In this document: positions 52,998 to 61,357 of the stretch, in pieces
How positions within the stretch are numbered: position 1 is the first letter of the stretch
Layout: every line of letters starts with the position of its first letter
Assembly: GCF_025356155.1 (NCBI RefSeq)
Contig: NZ_JANXUQ010000141.1
Span: 1 to 64,000, forward strand
Reading direction: 5' to 3'
Source: Rhodoferax sp.
GTDB taxonomy: Bacteria; Pseudomonadota; Gammaproteobacteria; Burkholderiales; Burkholderiaceae_C
Length of the DNA: 64,000 nt
Position numbers and translations under genes: made by a program
Notes under the pieces: generated by a model
Databases searched by the model: none
What the model was told of the DNA's origin: nothing
What the model saw: the letters and a program-made list of their open reading frames with translations, nothing else

Positions 52998-54866
52998 TCA
53001 TTGCACCGTGGCCGAGTAACGCTGACCCACCCAGCGTTCAAACTGTTGGCACATGGCCTGGTCTGACTCGCTGTTGTCGGCAATCAGCTCGGCCCCGTGC
53101 ACGATGCGGATGGTGGCATCCAGGTCCGGTGCGGGTGCCGGTGGGTAACTGCGTACAGTGGCGGCGGCCATTTTGGCCTGCGCGTCGGCCCAGGCTTCGT
53201 CCGCCGTCTGGTTGCAGCTGTCGGCTAGGTATTTGGCGTTGAAGGACTCGCCGGTCAGGCTTAGCAGTGTGTCGTTGTGGCTGATGCTGTTGCCCCGTGC
53301 CCAATAGTGCTGGGACAGCGCGGGCCCAATGGCCGGGTTGTCGGTCAAATAGCCGTAGGTGCGCTCGAAGTAGGCACGGGTCTGGTACACCGCCATATTG
53401 GCCAATAAATAGCCGTGGTACGAGGCCGCCGATTCCTGGTTCAGCAGGTGTGGAATCGCCAGCAAGGGGCGGGGACCAACGGCGACACCCAGGATGCGCA
53501 GCTCTGTGGCGCGCGCCAATGCCAGCACCGCGTCGGGTGTCAGTTCGTCGTCGGCCATCTGGTACATCGCGCGCTCGAAGTAGGGCACGACCAGAATGCC
53601 GCGTTCACCAAAGGCGGCAAAGGGTTGCGTAGTCTTGATGCGCGCATGGATCAGCGCGTCGGGAACAGGCTCGCCTTTGGCATTGTGCGCATAGCGCTTG
53701 AGCCAGTCTGCGTCGTCCAGCAGGCTGTCGCAGAACATGGATTGCGTTTCGGCATAGGCCATGGACGTGGGAGCGAACTCCTGCGAGAAGCAGGGTGAGT
53801 TTTGCGTCACATTGGCAAAGTGCGCCGCGTGGCCGCCTTCGTGGAACAGCGTGTTGATAGCACGTGCGCCGCTGCCGATCTGGTCGGGCTTGGCGTCTGC
53901 GGTGAAGTTGATCTGGCCTGCCACCCATTGCTGGTTGGCGTCATAAAACGAGGGAATAGGACCGTGGCAGAAACCATTTTGGTATTTGCCCTTGCGCTCC
54001 AGCAAGTCCAACTGCAGGGTCGCGCCGCGGTAGGCAATGCCCAGCTTGCGAAAACTCTGCAGCCAGCGTTCCAGGCCTTTGGCAAAAGACAGGTAAGGGT
54101 CAAACTGGCGCGTCACGTCGCCGCTGACAAAGAAGCGCAGGTTCCAGGGCTCAGTAGCCGTGGCGCCGTGGGCTTGCGTCAGGTCGTTCAGGGCACGGGT
54201 GTTGGCTGCGCAGGTGCGCGCTTCGAAGTCGTCAAGTATGGTGAACAAATGGTCGGCCGACATCTGCTCGTTCTTCTGGACTTTGTAGTCAAAGTAGTTG
54301 GTGAAACCCTGGGCGCGGGCAAAGGCGTTGCGTTTTTTGATAATGTCCAGCAGGCCGTTGGCCAGCACCCATTGCTCCAGCTGCATCAATGCGTCGTGCG
54401 AGCTCTTGCGGGCCTCTTCGTTCGGGTTGCTGCCCATATTGGTGGACAACATGCTCAGCGTCGCGTCTTCCGCCTCGCCGGCTTCATTGGTATGGCGCAA
54501 CACCATTTTGCGGCGTTTAGCGAACAGGTCGGACTCCAGCTGGATCAACTCGGTCATCATCGTGTGCGCGGCATCGCTGTCGATGATGTTGTTCTCGAAC
54601 AAGGCCTGCCAGCCTTTCAGGCCGTGGCGCAGCGCGGCCGTTGCCTCGTCAGCGTCGGTATCGTCCAGGCTCGATAGAGCCTTGCGCACCGTGTCCAGGC
54701 GGGCCGGGTCCGAGATGAAATTTTTGTAGGCCTCTTCTGCGCGGGCAAAGCTTGCATCGTCGCTGGAGATAGCCATGTAGGTGTCCCAGAACAGGTCTTC
54801 TTTGGTCTTGTGGACGGTGAGGTAGTCGGCATTGAGGGTATCAAACACCGTGCGTGCGTTGTGCAT
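52998..54866 (-). CDS. M3-family oligoendopeptidase
   Basis: A 622-residue zinc peptidase with HEGGH at 342-346 and the M3 pattern around it (TLFHEGGHAAHF). The N-terminal helical half and ADEAWADAQAKM at the end are in the family style, closest to PepF-like members. It degrades short peptides in the cytoplasm; no signal peptide. The start MHNARTVF is the first ATG with reasonable spacing (ggaga upstream). Confidence 0.9.
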   Translation of the reverse strand: MHNARTVFDTLNADYLTVHKTKEDLFWDTYMAISSDDASFARAEEAYKNFISDPARLDTVRKALSSLDDTDADEATAALRHGLKGWQALFENNIIDSDAAHTMMTELIQLESDLFAKRRKMVLRHTNEAGEAEDATLSMLSTNMGSNPNEEARKSSHDALMQLEQWVLANGLLDIIKKRNAFARAQGFTNYFDYKVQKNEQMSADHLFTILDDFEARTCAANTRALNDLTQAHGATATEPWNLRFFVSGDVTRQFDPYLSFAKGLERWLQSFRKLGIAYRGATLQLDLLERKGKYQNGFCHGPIPSFYDANQQWVAGQINFTADAKPDQIGSGARAINTLFHEGGHAAHFANVTQNSPCFSQEFAPTSMAYAETQSMFCDSLLDDADWLKRYAHNAKGEPVPDALIHARIKTTQPFAAFGERGILVVPYFERAMYQMADDELTPDAVLALARATELRILGVAVGPRPLLAIPHLLNQESAASYHGYLLANMAVYQTRAYFERTYGYLTDNPAIGPALSQHYWARGNSISHNDTLLSLTGESFNAKYLADSCNQTADEAWADAQAKMAAATVRSYPPAPAPDLDATIRIVHGAELIADNSESDQAMCQQFERWVGQRYSATVQ

Positions 54867-54909
54867 GTATATCAGTCTCCTTGTGGGGGAGACTGATTCT
54901 AGAACCTCT

Positions 54910-55656
54910 TCAGCGCGCTTGCTTCAGTGCCGTCCGCTTGGCCCGTGCGCGTATGTTCAGCACCTCCACGCCCAGCGAAAACAGCATGGCCACGTAGACA
55001 TAGGCCTTGGGAACATGCACGTCAAATGCCTCGGCGATCAGCAGCGTGCCGACCATGGTCAAAAAGGCCAGCGCCAGCACCTTGATGGACGGATGTTTGT
55101 CCACAAAATCGCCAATCGGTTTGGCGGCAAACATCATGACGGCCACCGATGCAATGACGGCTGCCACCATGACGCCAATCTGGTCCACCATACCGACCGC
55201 GGTGATGACAGAGTCCAGCGAGAACACGATGTCGACAATACCGATCTGCACAATCGTTCCCCAAAACAAGGCCGAGCCGGTCTTCAGGGATTTGTCCCCC
55301 GCTTTGACCTCATCCGACTCCATGGCTTCGACTTCCATGAAGATTTCATGCGAGGCCTTGTACAGCAGGAACAAGCCTCCGCCGAGCAGAATCAGGTCAC
55401 GGCCGCTGATCTCTTGCCCTAGCGCGGTAAACAGCGGGCTCGTCAATGTCATGACCCAGCTCAGGCTGAACAGCAGCGCTATGCGTGAGACCATCGCGAA
55501 GCCCATGCCCAGGCGGCGCCCCAGATCCCGGCGCTCTGGCGGCAGGCGCCCCACCAGAATGCTGATGAAGATGATGTTGTCAATGCCCAGCACAATTTCC
55601 AGTGCTGCAAGCATGAAGAAGGCTACCCAGGTGTTCGGGTCAGACAGGAGTTCCAT
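54910..55656 (-). CDS. TerC-family membrane protein
   Basis: A 248-residue integral membrane protein with about seven helices and the family motif LEIVLGIDNIIFISILVG, whose acidic residues lie in the membrane, and the matching DIVFSLDSVITAVGM repeat. TerC relatives are linked to tellurite resistance and, more recently, to manganese export during protein secretion. No other ter genes are present. Confidence 0.93.
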   Translation of the reverse strand: MELLSDPNTWVAFFMLAALEIVLGIDNIIFISILVGRLPPERRDLGRRLGMGFAMVSRIALLFSLSWVMTLTSPLFTALGQEISGRDLILLGGGLFLLYKASHEIFMEVEAMESDEVKAGDKSLKTGSALFWGTIVQIGIVDIVFSLDSVITAVGMVDQIGVMVAAVIASVAVMMFAAKPIGDFVDKHPSIKVLALAFLTMVGTLLIAEAFDVHVPKAYVYVAMLFSLGVEVLNIRARAKRTALKQAR

Positions 55657-55816
55657 AAAGCAAAACCATCGCGTGTAAAGTGGACCAGTCTAGTGCTGTA
55701 CCGCCGTTTGGCCAGTCAACGCTGGTCGTGAGTCCTCAGGGGTTTTGAGGAATTGCCTGGCTACAGGCGCAACGGCCTCGCAGCAGAATTTGCAATAAAT
55801 TTTTGAGTTTCTAAGA

Positions 55817-55834
55817 CTACCTATGAATAGGTAG
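55817..55834. promoter_or_regulatory. TetR operator candidate 1
   Basis: A perfect palindrome ctacctat-ga-ataggtag, 14 bases before the tetR-like start codon. A near copy lies upstream of the SDR gene. Confidence 0.8.
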
Positions 55835-55848
55835 CTTATACTGAGCCC

Positions 55849-56415
55849 ATGGACACCAAAGAACACATCCTTTCCAGCGCCCAGCGCCTGGTGCAACAGC
55901 GCGGCTTTAACGGCTTCAGCTATGCGGATGTGGCCGATGAGGTGGGCATTCGCAAAGCCAGTCTGCACCACCACTTTGCCAGCAAGGCTGACCTGGGCGT
56001 GGCCTTGGTTGAGTCCTATGCAGCGCAGTTCGACCAAGCGCTGGCCGACATCGAGCACAGTGGCAAGACCGCTGTGGAGAAGCTCAAAGCCTACGTCGCA
56101 ATTTACCGTGCCACGCTGGGCAGCGACCGCATTTGCATGTGCGGCATGCTAGCCACCGAAGCACTAACGCTGGATGCTGGCATGCTACCCAAGCTCAACC
56201 GCTTCTTTGCCCGCAACACCGAGTGGCTGGCGCAACTTCTGGCCGAAGGCCGGTCGCAAGGCGCTTTTGTGTTCGATGGCGCAGCGGCAGACCAAGCCCG
56301 GGCGGCCTTGTCCATGCTGCAAGGCGCTTCGCTAGTGTGCCGCTCCAGTGCTGATATGGATGCGTTTGACCGCACAACGGAGATTTTGGTGAACGGTTTT
56401 ATGAGGAAGGGCTGA
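55849..56415 (+). CDS. TetR-family transcriptional regulator
   Basis: A 188-residue regulator. The helix-turn-helix is [20 protein letters not shown], then [21 protein letters not shown]. The ligand domain holds a CxC motif (RICMCGMLA), similar to the cysteine region of NemR-type regulators that sense electrophiles, which is inference. Matching palindromes precede this gene and the SDR gene, so it likely represses both. Confidence 0.93.
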   Translation: MDTKEHILSSAQRLVQQRGFNGFSYADVADEVGIRKASLHHHFASKADLGVALVESYAAQFDQALADIEHSGKTAVEKLKAYVAIYRATLGSDRICMCGMLATEALTLDAGMLPKLNRFFARNTEWLAQLLAEGRSQGAFVFDGAAADQARAALSMLQGASLVCRSSADMDAFDRTTEILVNGFMRKG

Positions 56416-56436
56416 CCTTTTTTTTGGCCCATTAAA

Positions 56437-56454
56437 CTACCTACTGGTAGGTAT
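56437..56454. promoter_or_regulatory. TetR operator candidate 2
   Basis: ctacctac-tg-gtaggtat, 15 of 16 arm bases symmetrical and of the same form as candidate 1. It overlaps the region just before the SDR ribosome site. Confidence 0.8.
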
Positions 56455-56464
56455 AGGAGTGAAT

Positions 56465-57232
56465 ATGAATCAGGATTTTTCTGGCAAAAGCGCGTTGGTG
56501 ATCGGTGGCTCCAGCGGCATAGGCCGAGCCGTAGCCCATCGCCTGGCGCACAGCGGCGCGCAGGTGCTGGTGGTGGGGCGCAATGCGCAGAAGCTGGCAC
56601 GCAGCGCGGCTGAGCGCGAAGCGTCCATCACCACGTTACAGGCAGATATCACCGAGCCCGGCGGTTTGCAGGCGCTGACCAATGCGGTCGGGTCCCGCAT
56701 CAAGCCCTTCGATCTACTGGTCAATGCCGCCGGGGTGTTTTCGCCCAAGGCATTTCTGGACCACACCGAGGCCGACTACGACAGCTATTTGGCCATCAGC
56801 AAGGCGCTGTTTTTTGCTACCCAGGCGGTGGCGCGGCGCATGGTGTCTGCCCAACGCGGTGCGATTGTGAACATCGGCTCCATGTGGGCGCAACAGGCCA
56901 TTCTGGCAACGCCGTCGTCGGCCTATTCGATGGCCAAGGCGGGTATCCATGCTCTGACACAGCACCTCGCGCTGGAGCTGGGCGTGCACCACATCCGCGT
57001 CAATGCCGTGGCGCCTGCCATTGTGGACACACCGGTGTACGACAGCTTTGTGCCGCGTGAACAGCACGATGCTGTGTTGGCCAGCTTCAACGCATTCCAC
57101 CCTTTAGGCCGCATTGGCCAGCCCGATGATGTAGCAACTGTGGTGGCGTTTTTGTTGTCAGACAAAGCCGGTTGGGTGACGGGCGCCGTGTGGAATGTGG
57201 ACGGCGGCGTGATGGCGGGGCGCAATAGTTGA
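56465..57232 (+). CDS. Short-chain dehydrogenase/reductase
   Basis: A 255-residue classical [19 protein letters not shown] (cofactor), [10 protein letters not shown] (NNAG-like), the catalytic Ser in NIGSMW and YSMAK, and VDGGVMAG at the end. The start ATG 56465 follows ggag; a GTG two codons earlier is possible. It is probably controlled by the upstream TetR protein, perhaps in detoxifying a reactive carbonyl. Confidence 0.92.
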   Translation: MNQDFSGKSALVIGGSSGIGRAVAHRLAHSGAQVLVVGRNAQKLARSAAEREASITTLQADITEPGGLQALTNAVGSRIKPFDLLVNAAGVFSPKAFLDHTEADYDSYLAISKALFFATQAVARRMVSAQRGAIVNIGSMWAQQAILATPSSAYSMAKAGIHALTQHLALELGVHHIRVNAVAPAIVDTPVYDSFVPREQHDAVLASFNAFHPLGRIGQPDDVATVVAFLLSDKAGWVTGAVWNVDGGVMAGRNS

Positions 57233-57345
57233 GCCCCCACGGTCGCTCACTTCGTGTAGCTTCCTGCCCTCCGGAGGGGCCGCGTTTGGCAAAACCCCAA
57301 GTCCACACCTTGGGGCGGCCCGGCGGTGAAATCACGCTGAGCCGC
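57233..57345. repeat. Second-family intergenic repeat, copy 3
   Basis: Reads gagcccccacggtcgctcac, then ttcctgccctccggagggg, later ccttggggcggcccggcgg, the last piece being shared with copy 2. Confidence 0.75.
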
Positions 57346-57352
57346 CGCTCTG

Positions 57353-58279
57353 CTAGGGCTGTGTTGCGGCTAGGGCCATCACCGCGTCATCTGCGCCTGG
57401 CTTGCAACCCGGCGTGATGGCATCCCAACCCCTGTGCACCACAATGTGCTGGGGCGTGTAGCACAGCTCGATGCGTGTGGCCTCCGGCAATCGCTGGTGT
57501 ACAAAGCCTTCAATCGATGCCGGCATGCTGACCCTAAACCGGGCATCCACAATGTTTTCCTGTGGATGGTCATCTGTATGCAACCAAGGCAGCAGACCAG
57601 CGAGCCACGCTACGGGCCCCCAGCCAAGGTTGAATCTGCTGGGCTCGTAGCTTTGCGCCTGTAGCCAATCCTGCGCCTGACCGCGCGCACTGTCACCCGG
57701 CGCCAGTGCGCCCCAGGCAGTGGCCATCAGCTCGGCCAGCCACTGGTTGCAATTCTGGTAGCGCTGGCTGAAGGCGTAGGCATTGGCACTGTAAGTGCCT
57801 CCCAGCAATCGCAGGGCGTGCTGATCGTCCAAAGCGGTGCGTTCCAGCGCCTGGGCAGCATCGGGCGGCAGCAGCACGATGGACACATAGCCTTCCGCCG
57901 GGTCCAGCGCACCCATGACAAATCCGGACATTCCCTGGTCAAAAATGCGCGGGCGTTTTTCGTCGCAGGCGTAATACAACTGCCGCACCGACCAGGGGAT
58001 GGCGGGGCTGGCCTTGAGGCTCACACCCGCATGCGAATAGCGGTGGCCAAACCGCTGCAGCGCCAGGCCGGAGCGCGACACGATGGCCACAGCCTGGCCC
58101 GAGCCGTCCAACTCGGCCTTAACGGCGGCCGCGACCTGAATCAAACGGTCTTGCGTGGCTGCGTTGGGCTGGGTCTGACCCTGGCAGAAGTTGAATGATC
58201 CTGCCCATGCGCCGTGGGCAGCAGTGGTGCAGACCAGTGCGAGCAGCGCGCGGCGGGCGGCGGGCAGTTCAAACGCCAA
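57353..58279 (-). CDS. DUF2145 family secreted protein
   Basis: A 308-residue exported protein (signal LLALVCTTAAHGAWAG) matching the DUF2145 pattern: FRYSHAGVSL-like RYSHAGVSLKASP, WSVRQLYYACDEKRP and YNCNQWLAEL. The conserved His and Cys residues suggest an NlpC/P60-like thiol hydrolase fold, which is inference. It overlaps the upstream serine-rich gene by 11 bases. Confidence 0.85.
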   Translation of the reverse strand: MAFELPAARRALLALVCTTAAHGAWAGSFNFCQGQTQPNAATQDRLIQVAAAVKAELDGSGQAVAIVSRSGLALQRFGHRYSHAGVSLKASPAIPWSVRQLYYACDEKRPRIFDQGMSGFVMGALDPAEGYVSIVLLPPDAAQALERTALDDQHALRLLGGTYSANAYAFSQRYQNCNQWLAELMATAWGALAPGDSARGQAQDWLQAQSYEPSRFNLGWGPVAWLAGLLPWLHTDDHPQENIVDARFRVSMPASIEGFVHQRLPEATRIELCYTPQHIVVHRGWDAITPGCKPGADDAVMALAATQP

Positions 58280-58751
58280 GCGGGCGGCTCTCCAGTTCGC
58301 CGAACCAGGCGTCGTCCAGCACTAGGAAGAAAGGCGTGGCGCTGTTGCCCGCGGTGGTGACGGCGGCAAACGACAAGCCATAGGGGCGGTGCTCGGCCGA
58401 CACTACCTGCCCTATAACCAAATGCCCGCGCTCGGCTGCTTGGCGTGGCAGCAGCAAGAAGAATTCACCGGCAGCAGCTTGCCCTTGTGCAACCGCTTGC
58501 AAGCGCAGGCGCAGCATGTCGGGCTGCTGCAACAGTGCGGCCATTTCCACCACGGTGTATTGACCCTGCGCCACCTTGTCTTTGGTGGACGAGCTATTGC
58601 TGGACTTTTCGATAGAAGCCGACGAGCTGCCAATGGACGTGGACGATGCGCTGGACGCTGACGACGTGCTGTCTGCCAGCGCTGGAACGGCCGCCAAAGC
58701 GATGGCCAATGCACTTATCAAGGGGAGCGCTGTTTTCAGAAAGTGTTGCAT
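58269..58751 (-). CDS. Secreted serine-rich protein
   Basis: A 160-residue exported protein: signal LISALAIALAAVPALAD, then a Ser-rich spacer (STSSASSASSTSIGSSSAS) and a compact domain with VVEMAALLQQPDMLRLRLQA and FFLVLDDAW. No family recognised. Its overlap with the DUF2145 gene suggests that the two proteins act together outside the cytoplasm. Confidence 0.7.
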   Translation of the reverse strand: MQHFLKTALPLISALAIALAAVPALADSTSSASSASSTSIGSSSASIEKSSNSSSTKDKVAQGQYTVVEMAALLQQPDMLRLRLQAVAQGQAAAGEFFLLLPRQAAERGHLVIGQVVSAEHRPYGLSFAAVTTAGNSATPFFLVLDDAWFGELESRPLGV

Positions 58752-58956
58752 AGAAGTTGCGTGGAAGTGTGTGCACGTAGTTGGTTAAACGGATTCGGGA
58801 CCGAGCCCAAAAAGACTGCAGTGAGCATAGCCGGAATTGCGGCCACCACGCAATGTGCGTTGTTGCACAGACCCCAACGGTGCCCCCACGTAAATTTGTC
58901 CTGTAGCGCGGCACCAACTTGTTTGCGCTGCTCCACTAAACCGAAAGGACCTTTTT

Positions 58957-59415
58957 ATGAACGATACGACCTTAACCCCCAGCCAAGTAATCGACACCCT
59001 GAACGGCCTCATTGAACTGAGCCGTGATGGTCAAAAGGGCTTCCAGGAGGCCGCTGAAAAGATCGACGCACATGACATGAAAACCTTCTGCCTGGAGCAA
59101 AGCCGCGTGCGCGCCCACTTTGTGGGCGAACTGCAAACCCTGGTCCATGTTTTGGGCGACGAGCCTGACAACACTGGCACCGTCACCGGCGCATTGCGCC
59201 GCGGCTGGATGGAACTGAAAGCGGCGCTGGGTGGCGGCGACCACGCCATTCTGGAAGTAGTCGAATCCAGCGAAGACCATGCGGTGCGTGAGTACCAAAA
59301 AGCGCTGGCCAAAACCCTGCCGGCCGATGTGCGAGAGATCATCCAGCGCCAAAGCTATAGCGTCAAGCAAGCGCACGACACTATCCACGTGATGCGTGAC
59401 CGCGTTTCCATCTAA
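58957..59415 (+). CDS. DUF2383/PA2169-type four-helix protein
   Basis: A 152-residue ferritin-like protein with VIDTLNGLIELSRDGQKGF and the helical pattern of the DUF2383 family. Function unknown; some relatives respond to stress. Ribosome site aaagga before the ATG. Confidence 0.88.
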   Translation: MNDTTLTPSQVIDTLNGLIELSRDGQKGFQEAAEKIDAHDMKTFCLEQSRVRAHFVGELQTLVHVLGDEPDNTGTVTGALRRGWMELKAALGGGDHAILEVVESSEDHAVREYQKALAKTLPADVREIIQRQSYSVKQAHDTIHVMRDRVSI

Positions 59416-59503
59416 GCGAAGGGCTTGGTTGGCATCGTCGCGCGCGTACCGACCCACTTTCACTGAGTCAACCACTTCATGAGCCTCGCCTCAGTGGTCG
59501 GTA

Positions 59504-60020
59504 GTGCTGCCACGGCGCAGTTTTGAACGCCTTGCCGGCATGGGCGCTACCGAGGGCGCCGCGTTGGACGCAGGCACCGTTGGCCTTGAAGGCGGGTCGT
59601 TAACCGGCCACCCGAATTTCGATGCCCTGCGTGCGCGCGGCAGCAATCACCTGACGCCCGCAGAGCAGACTTTTGTCGACCGCGACGTGCGCGTCCTGAG
59701 CGCGATGCTGGATGATTTCGCCATTGACGAGGCGAGCCATCTGCCGCCCGAGGTTTGGGCCTATGTGCGCCAGCACAAATTTTTCGGACTGTTCATCCCT
59801 GAGCGGTACGGTGGACTGGGCTTCGGCCACAACGCCCATGCTGCCGTGATCACCTGCAGTGCCACACTCAACGTGCCCGCCGTGGAGACCGTCATGGTGC
59901 CAAATTCGTTAGGCCGCATGGTGCGTGGCTTTGTTGTGAATCTTGACAAACGCTACATCACGCTGTTACCCGTGGCCACTGTGGTCGGCTTAGCCTTTCA
60001 GGCCATAGATCGTTTCAGGC
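59504..60020 (+). pseudogene. FadE-type acyl-CoA dehydrogenase relic
   Basis: It keeps LTPAEQTFVDRDVRVLS and LPPEVWAYVRQHKFFGLFIP, then ERYGGLGFG, and later DKRYITLLPVATVVGLAF, all segments of the FadE N-terminal half. About 80 residues normally joining the two parts are missing, and the catalytic C-terminal half is gone. An inactive deletion derivative. Confidence 0.8.
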
Positions 60021-60026
60021 GGCATG

Positions 60027-60052
60027 CCGGGTCATCCAGTGGGATGACCCGG
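60027..60052. terminator. Hairpin after the FadE relic
   Basis: ccgggtcatcc (60027-60037) pairs perfectly with ggatgacccgg (60042-60052), loop agtg, followed by tttggttt. Confidence 0.75.
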
Positions 60053-60118
60053 TTTGGTTTAAAAATACCTGCATTGGGTTTTTATAGGGTTTTTCCCGGT
60101 ATTGTTCAAAGCGAAATG

Positions 60119-60170
60119 TGCCGCTAGCCCTCGTCGAATATTCGTGAGTAGCTATTAAAATAATAGCGCA
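60119..60170. repeat. Interspersed repeat copy H
   Basis: Reads tgccgctagccctcgtcgaa, then tattcgtgagtagctattaa, then aataatagc. One of the best-preserved copies. Confidence 0.9.
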
Positions 60171-60307
60171 AGCTCCTAGGGATTCTTAGTCAAACCTCTG
60201 CCGCGCCTTCGCGTTTGGCAAATCCGCTGTACTACGATTCGGGCCGTGTGCAATGGCTGCGTCACAATTACAAACCATACTGAAAAGTTTACCCGGACCC
60301 ACGCACC

Positions 60308-61333
60308 ATGCCCACACCGCTTACCAGCACCTATGGCGCCGACTCAACTGGGCTGATTTGTGGCTTTCACTTCGGTACTGATGTAAGGGGTGAGCCCCTT
60401 GACACGCAACAGGCGCTGCAATGGCTGGCCCAAGACGTTGCCATGCCCGGCGGGGGAACGGGCTTTGTCTGGTTGCACTTCAACCTGGCGCACAGCGCGA
60501 CCGAAAAATGGCTGCGCGACAATCTGCAGCTGTCTGACGTATTCCATGAATCGCTGAAGGTTGGCTCGCAGTCCACGCGCGTAGAGCTGGATGACGACAT
60601 GTTGGTCGCGGTGGTCAACGATGTGCATTACGACTTTGCGTTCGAGCCCACCGACATCTCCACCATGTGGCTCTCAGTCGGCCCACGGCTGGTGGTCAGT
60701 GCGCGGCTACAACCTCTGCGCTCCATCGACCGCCTGCGCGATGCCGTCAAGAAGGGCGCACCGCTGCGTTCATCGGTGGATTTGCTGGTGCATTTGATGC
60801 ACGACCAGGGCGATGTGCTGGTCAGCATTGTGCGCACCACCACGACCGGCGTGGACGAAATTGAAGACAATTTGCTGTCTGGCCGTTTGGAGAAGAAGCG
60901 CGCCAACCTGGGCGCGCTGCGTCGGTTGCTGGTGCGCTTGCAGCGGCTGCTGGCACCCGAGCCTGCGGCCCTGTTCCGGCTACTAAAGCTGCCGCCAGAC
61001 TGGATGGATGCGGAAGACGTGGAGGACCTGCGCCAGTCCACCGAAGAATTCAACGTGGCCCTGAGCGACATGGCGGCCCTGCAAGAGCGGATCAAGCTGC
61101 TGCAGGAAGAGATTGCTGGCCGTGTAGCCGAGGCCAATAACCGCAGCCTCTACGTGCTGACCATCGTCACCGTTCTGGCCCTGCCCATCAACATCATTGC
61201 CGGGTTGCTGGGCATGAATGTGGGGGGAATCCCGCTCGCGGCCAGTCCGCACGGGTTCTGGATCGTGGTGGCTATCATCATCACCTTCACGCTGATCGCG
61301 GCGTGGATCGCTTTCCTGCGGCCACGCGACTGA
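60308..61333 (+). CDS. zntB: CorA/ZntB-family cation transporter
   Basis: A 341-residue protein of the CorA superfamily. A long cytoplasmic domain with a helical stalk is followed by two C-terminal membrane helices, with the pore motif GMNVGG (about 301-306). ZntB relatives carry zinc; CorA itself carries magnesium. GMN with VGGIP after it fits ZntB, at moderate confidence. Confidence 0.85.
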   Translation: MPTPLTSTYGADSTGLICGFHFGTDVRGEPLDTQQALQWLAQDVAMPGGGTGFVWLHFNLAHSATEKWLRDNLQLSDVFHESLKVGSQSTRVELDDDMLVAVVNDVHYDFAFEPTDISTMWLSVGPRLVVSARLQPLRSIDRLRDAVKKGAPLRSSVDLLVHLMHDQGDVLVSIVRTTTTGVDEIEDNLLSGRLEKKRANLGALRRLLVRLQRLLAPEPAALFRLLKLPPDWMDAEDVEDLRQSTEEFNVALSDMAALQERIKLLQEEIAGRVAEANNRSLYVLTIVTVLALPINIIAGLLGMNVGGIPLAASPHGFWIVVAIIITFTLIAAWIAFLRPRD

Positions 61334-61357
61334 GCCCTCGGCGCAGCGAGTGATTCC

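Noticed and set aside
54910-55656. Tellurite-resistance operon
   Set aside because: Only a TerC homologue is present; no terA, terB, terD or terE neighbours.
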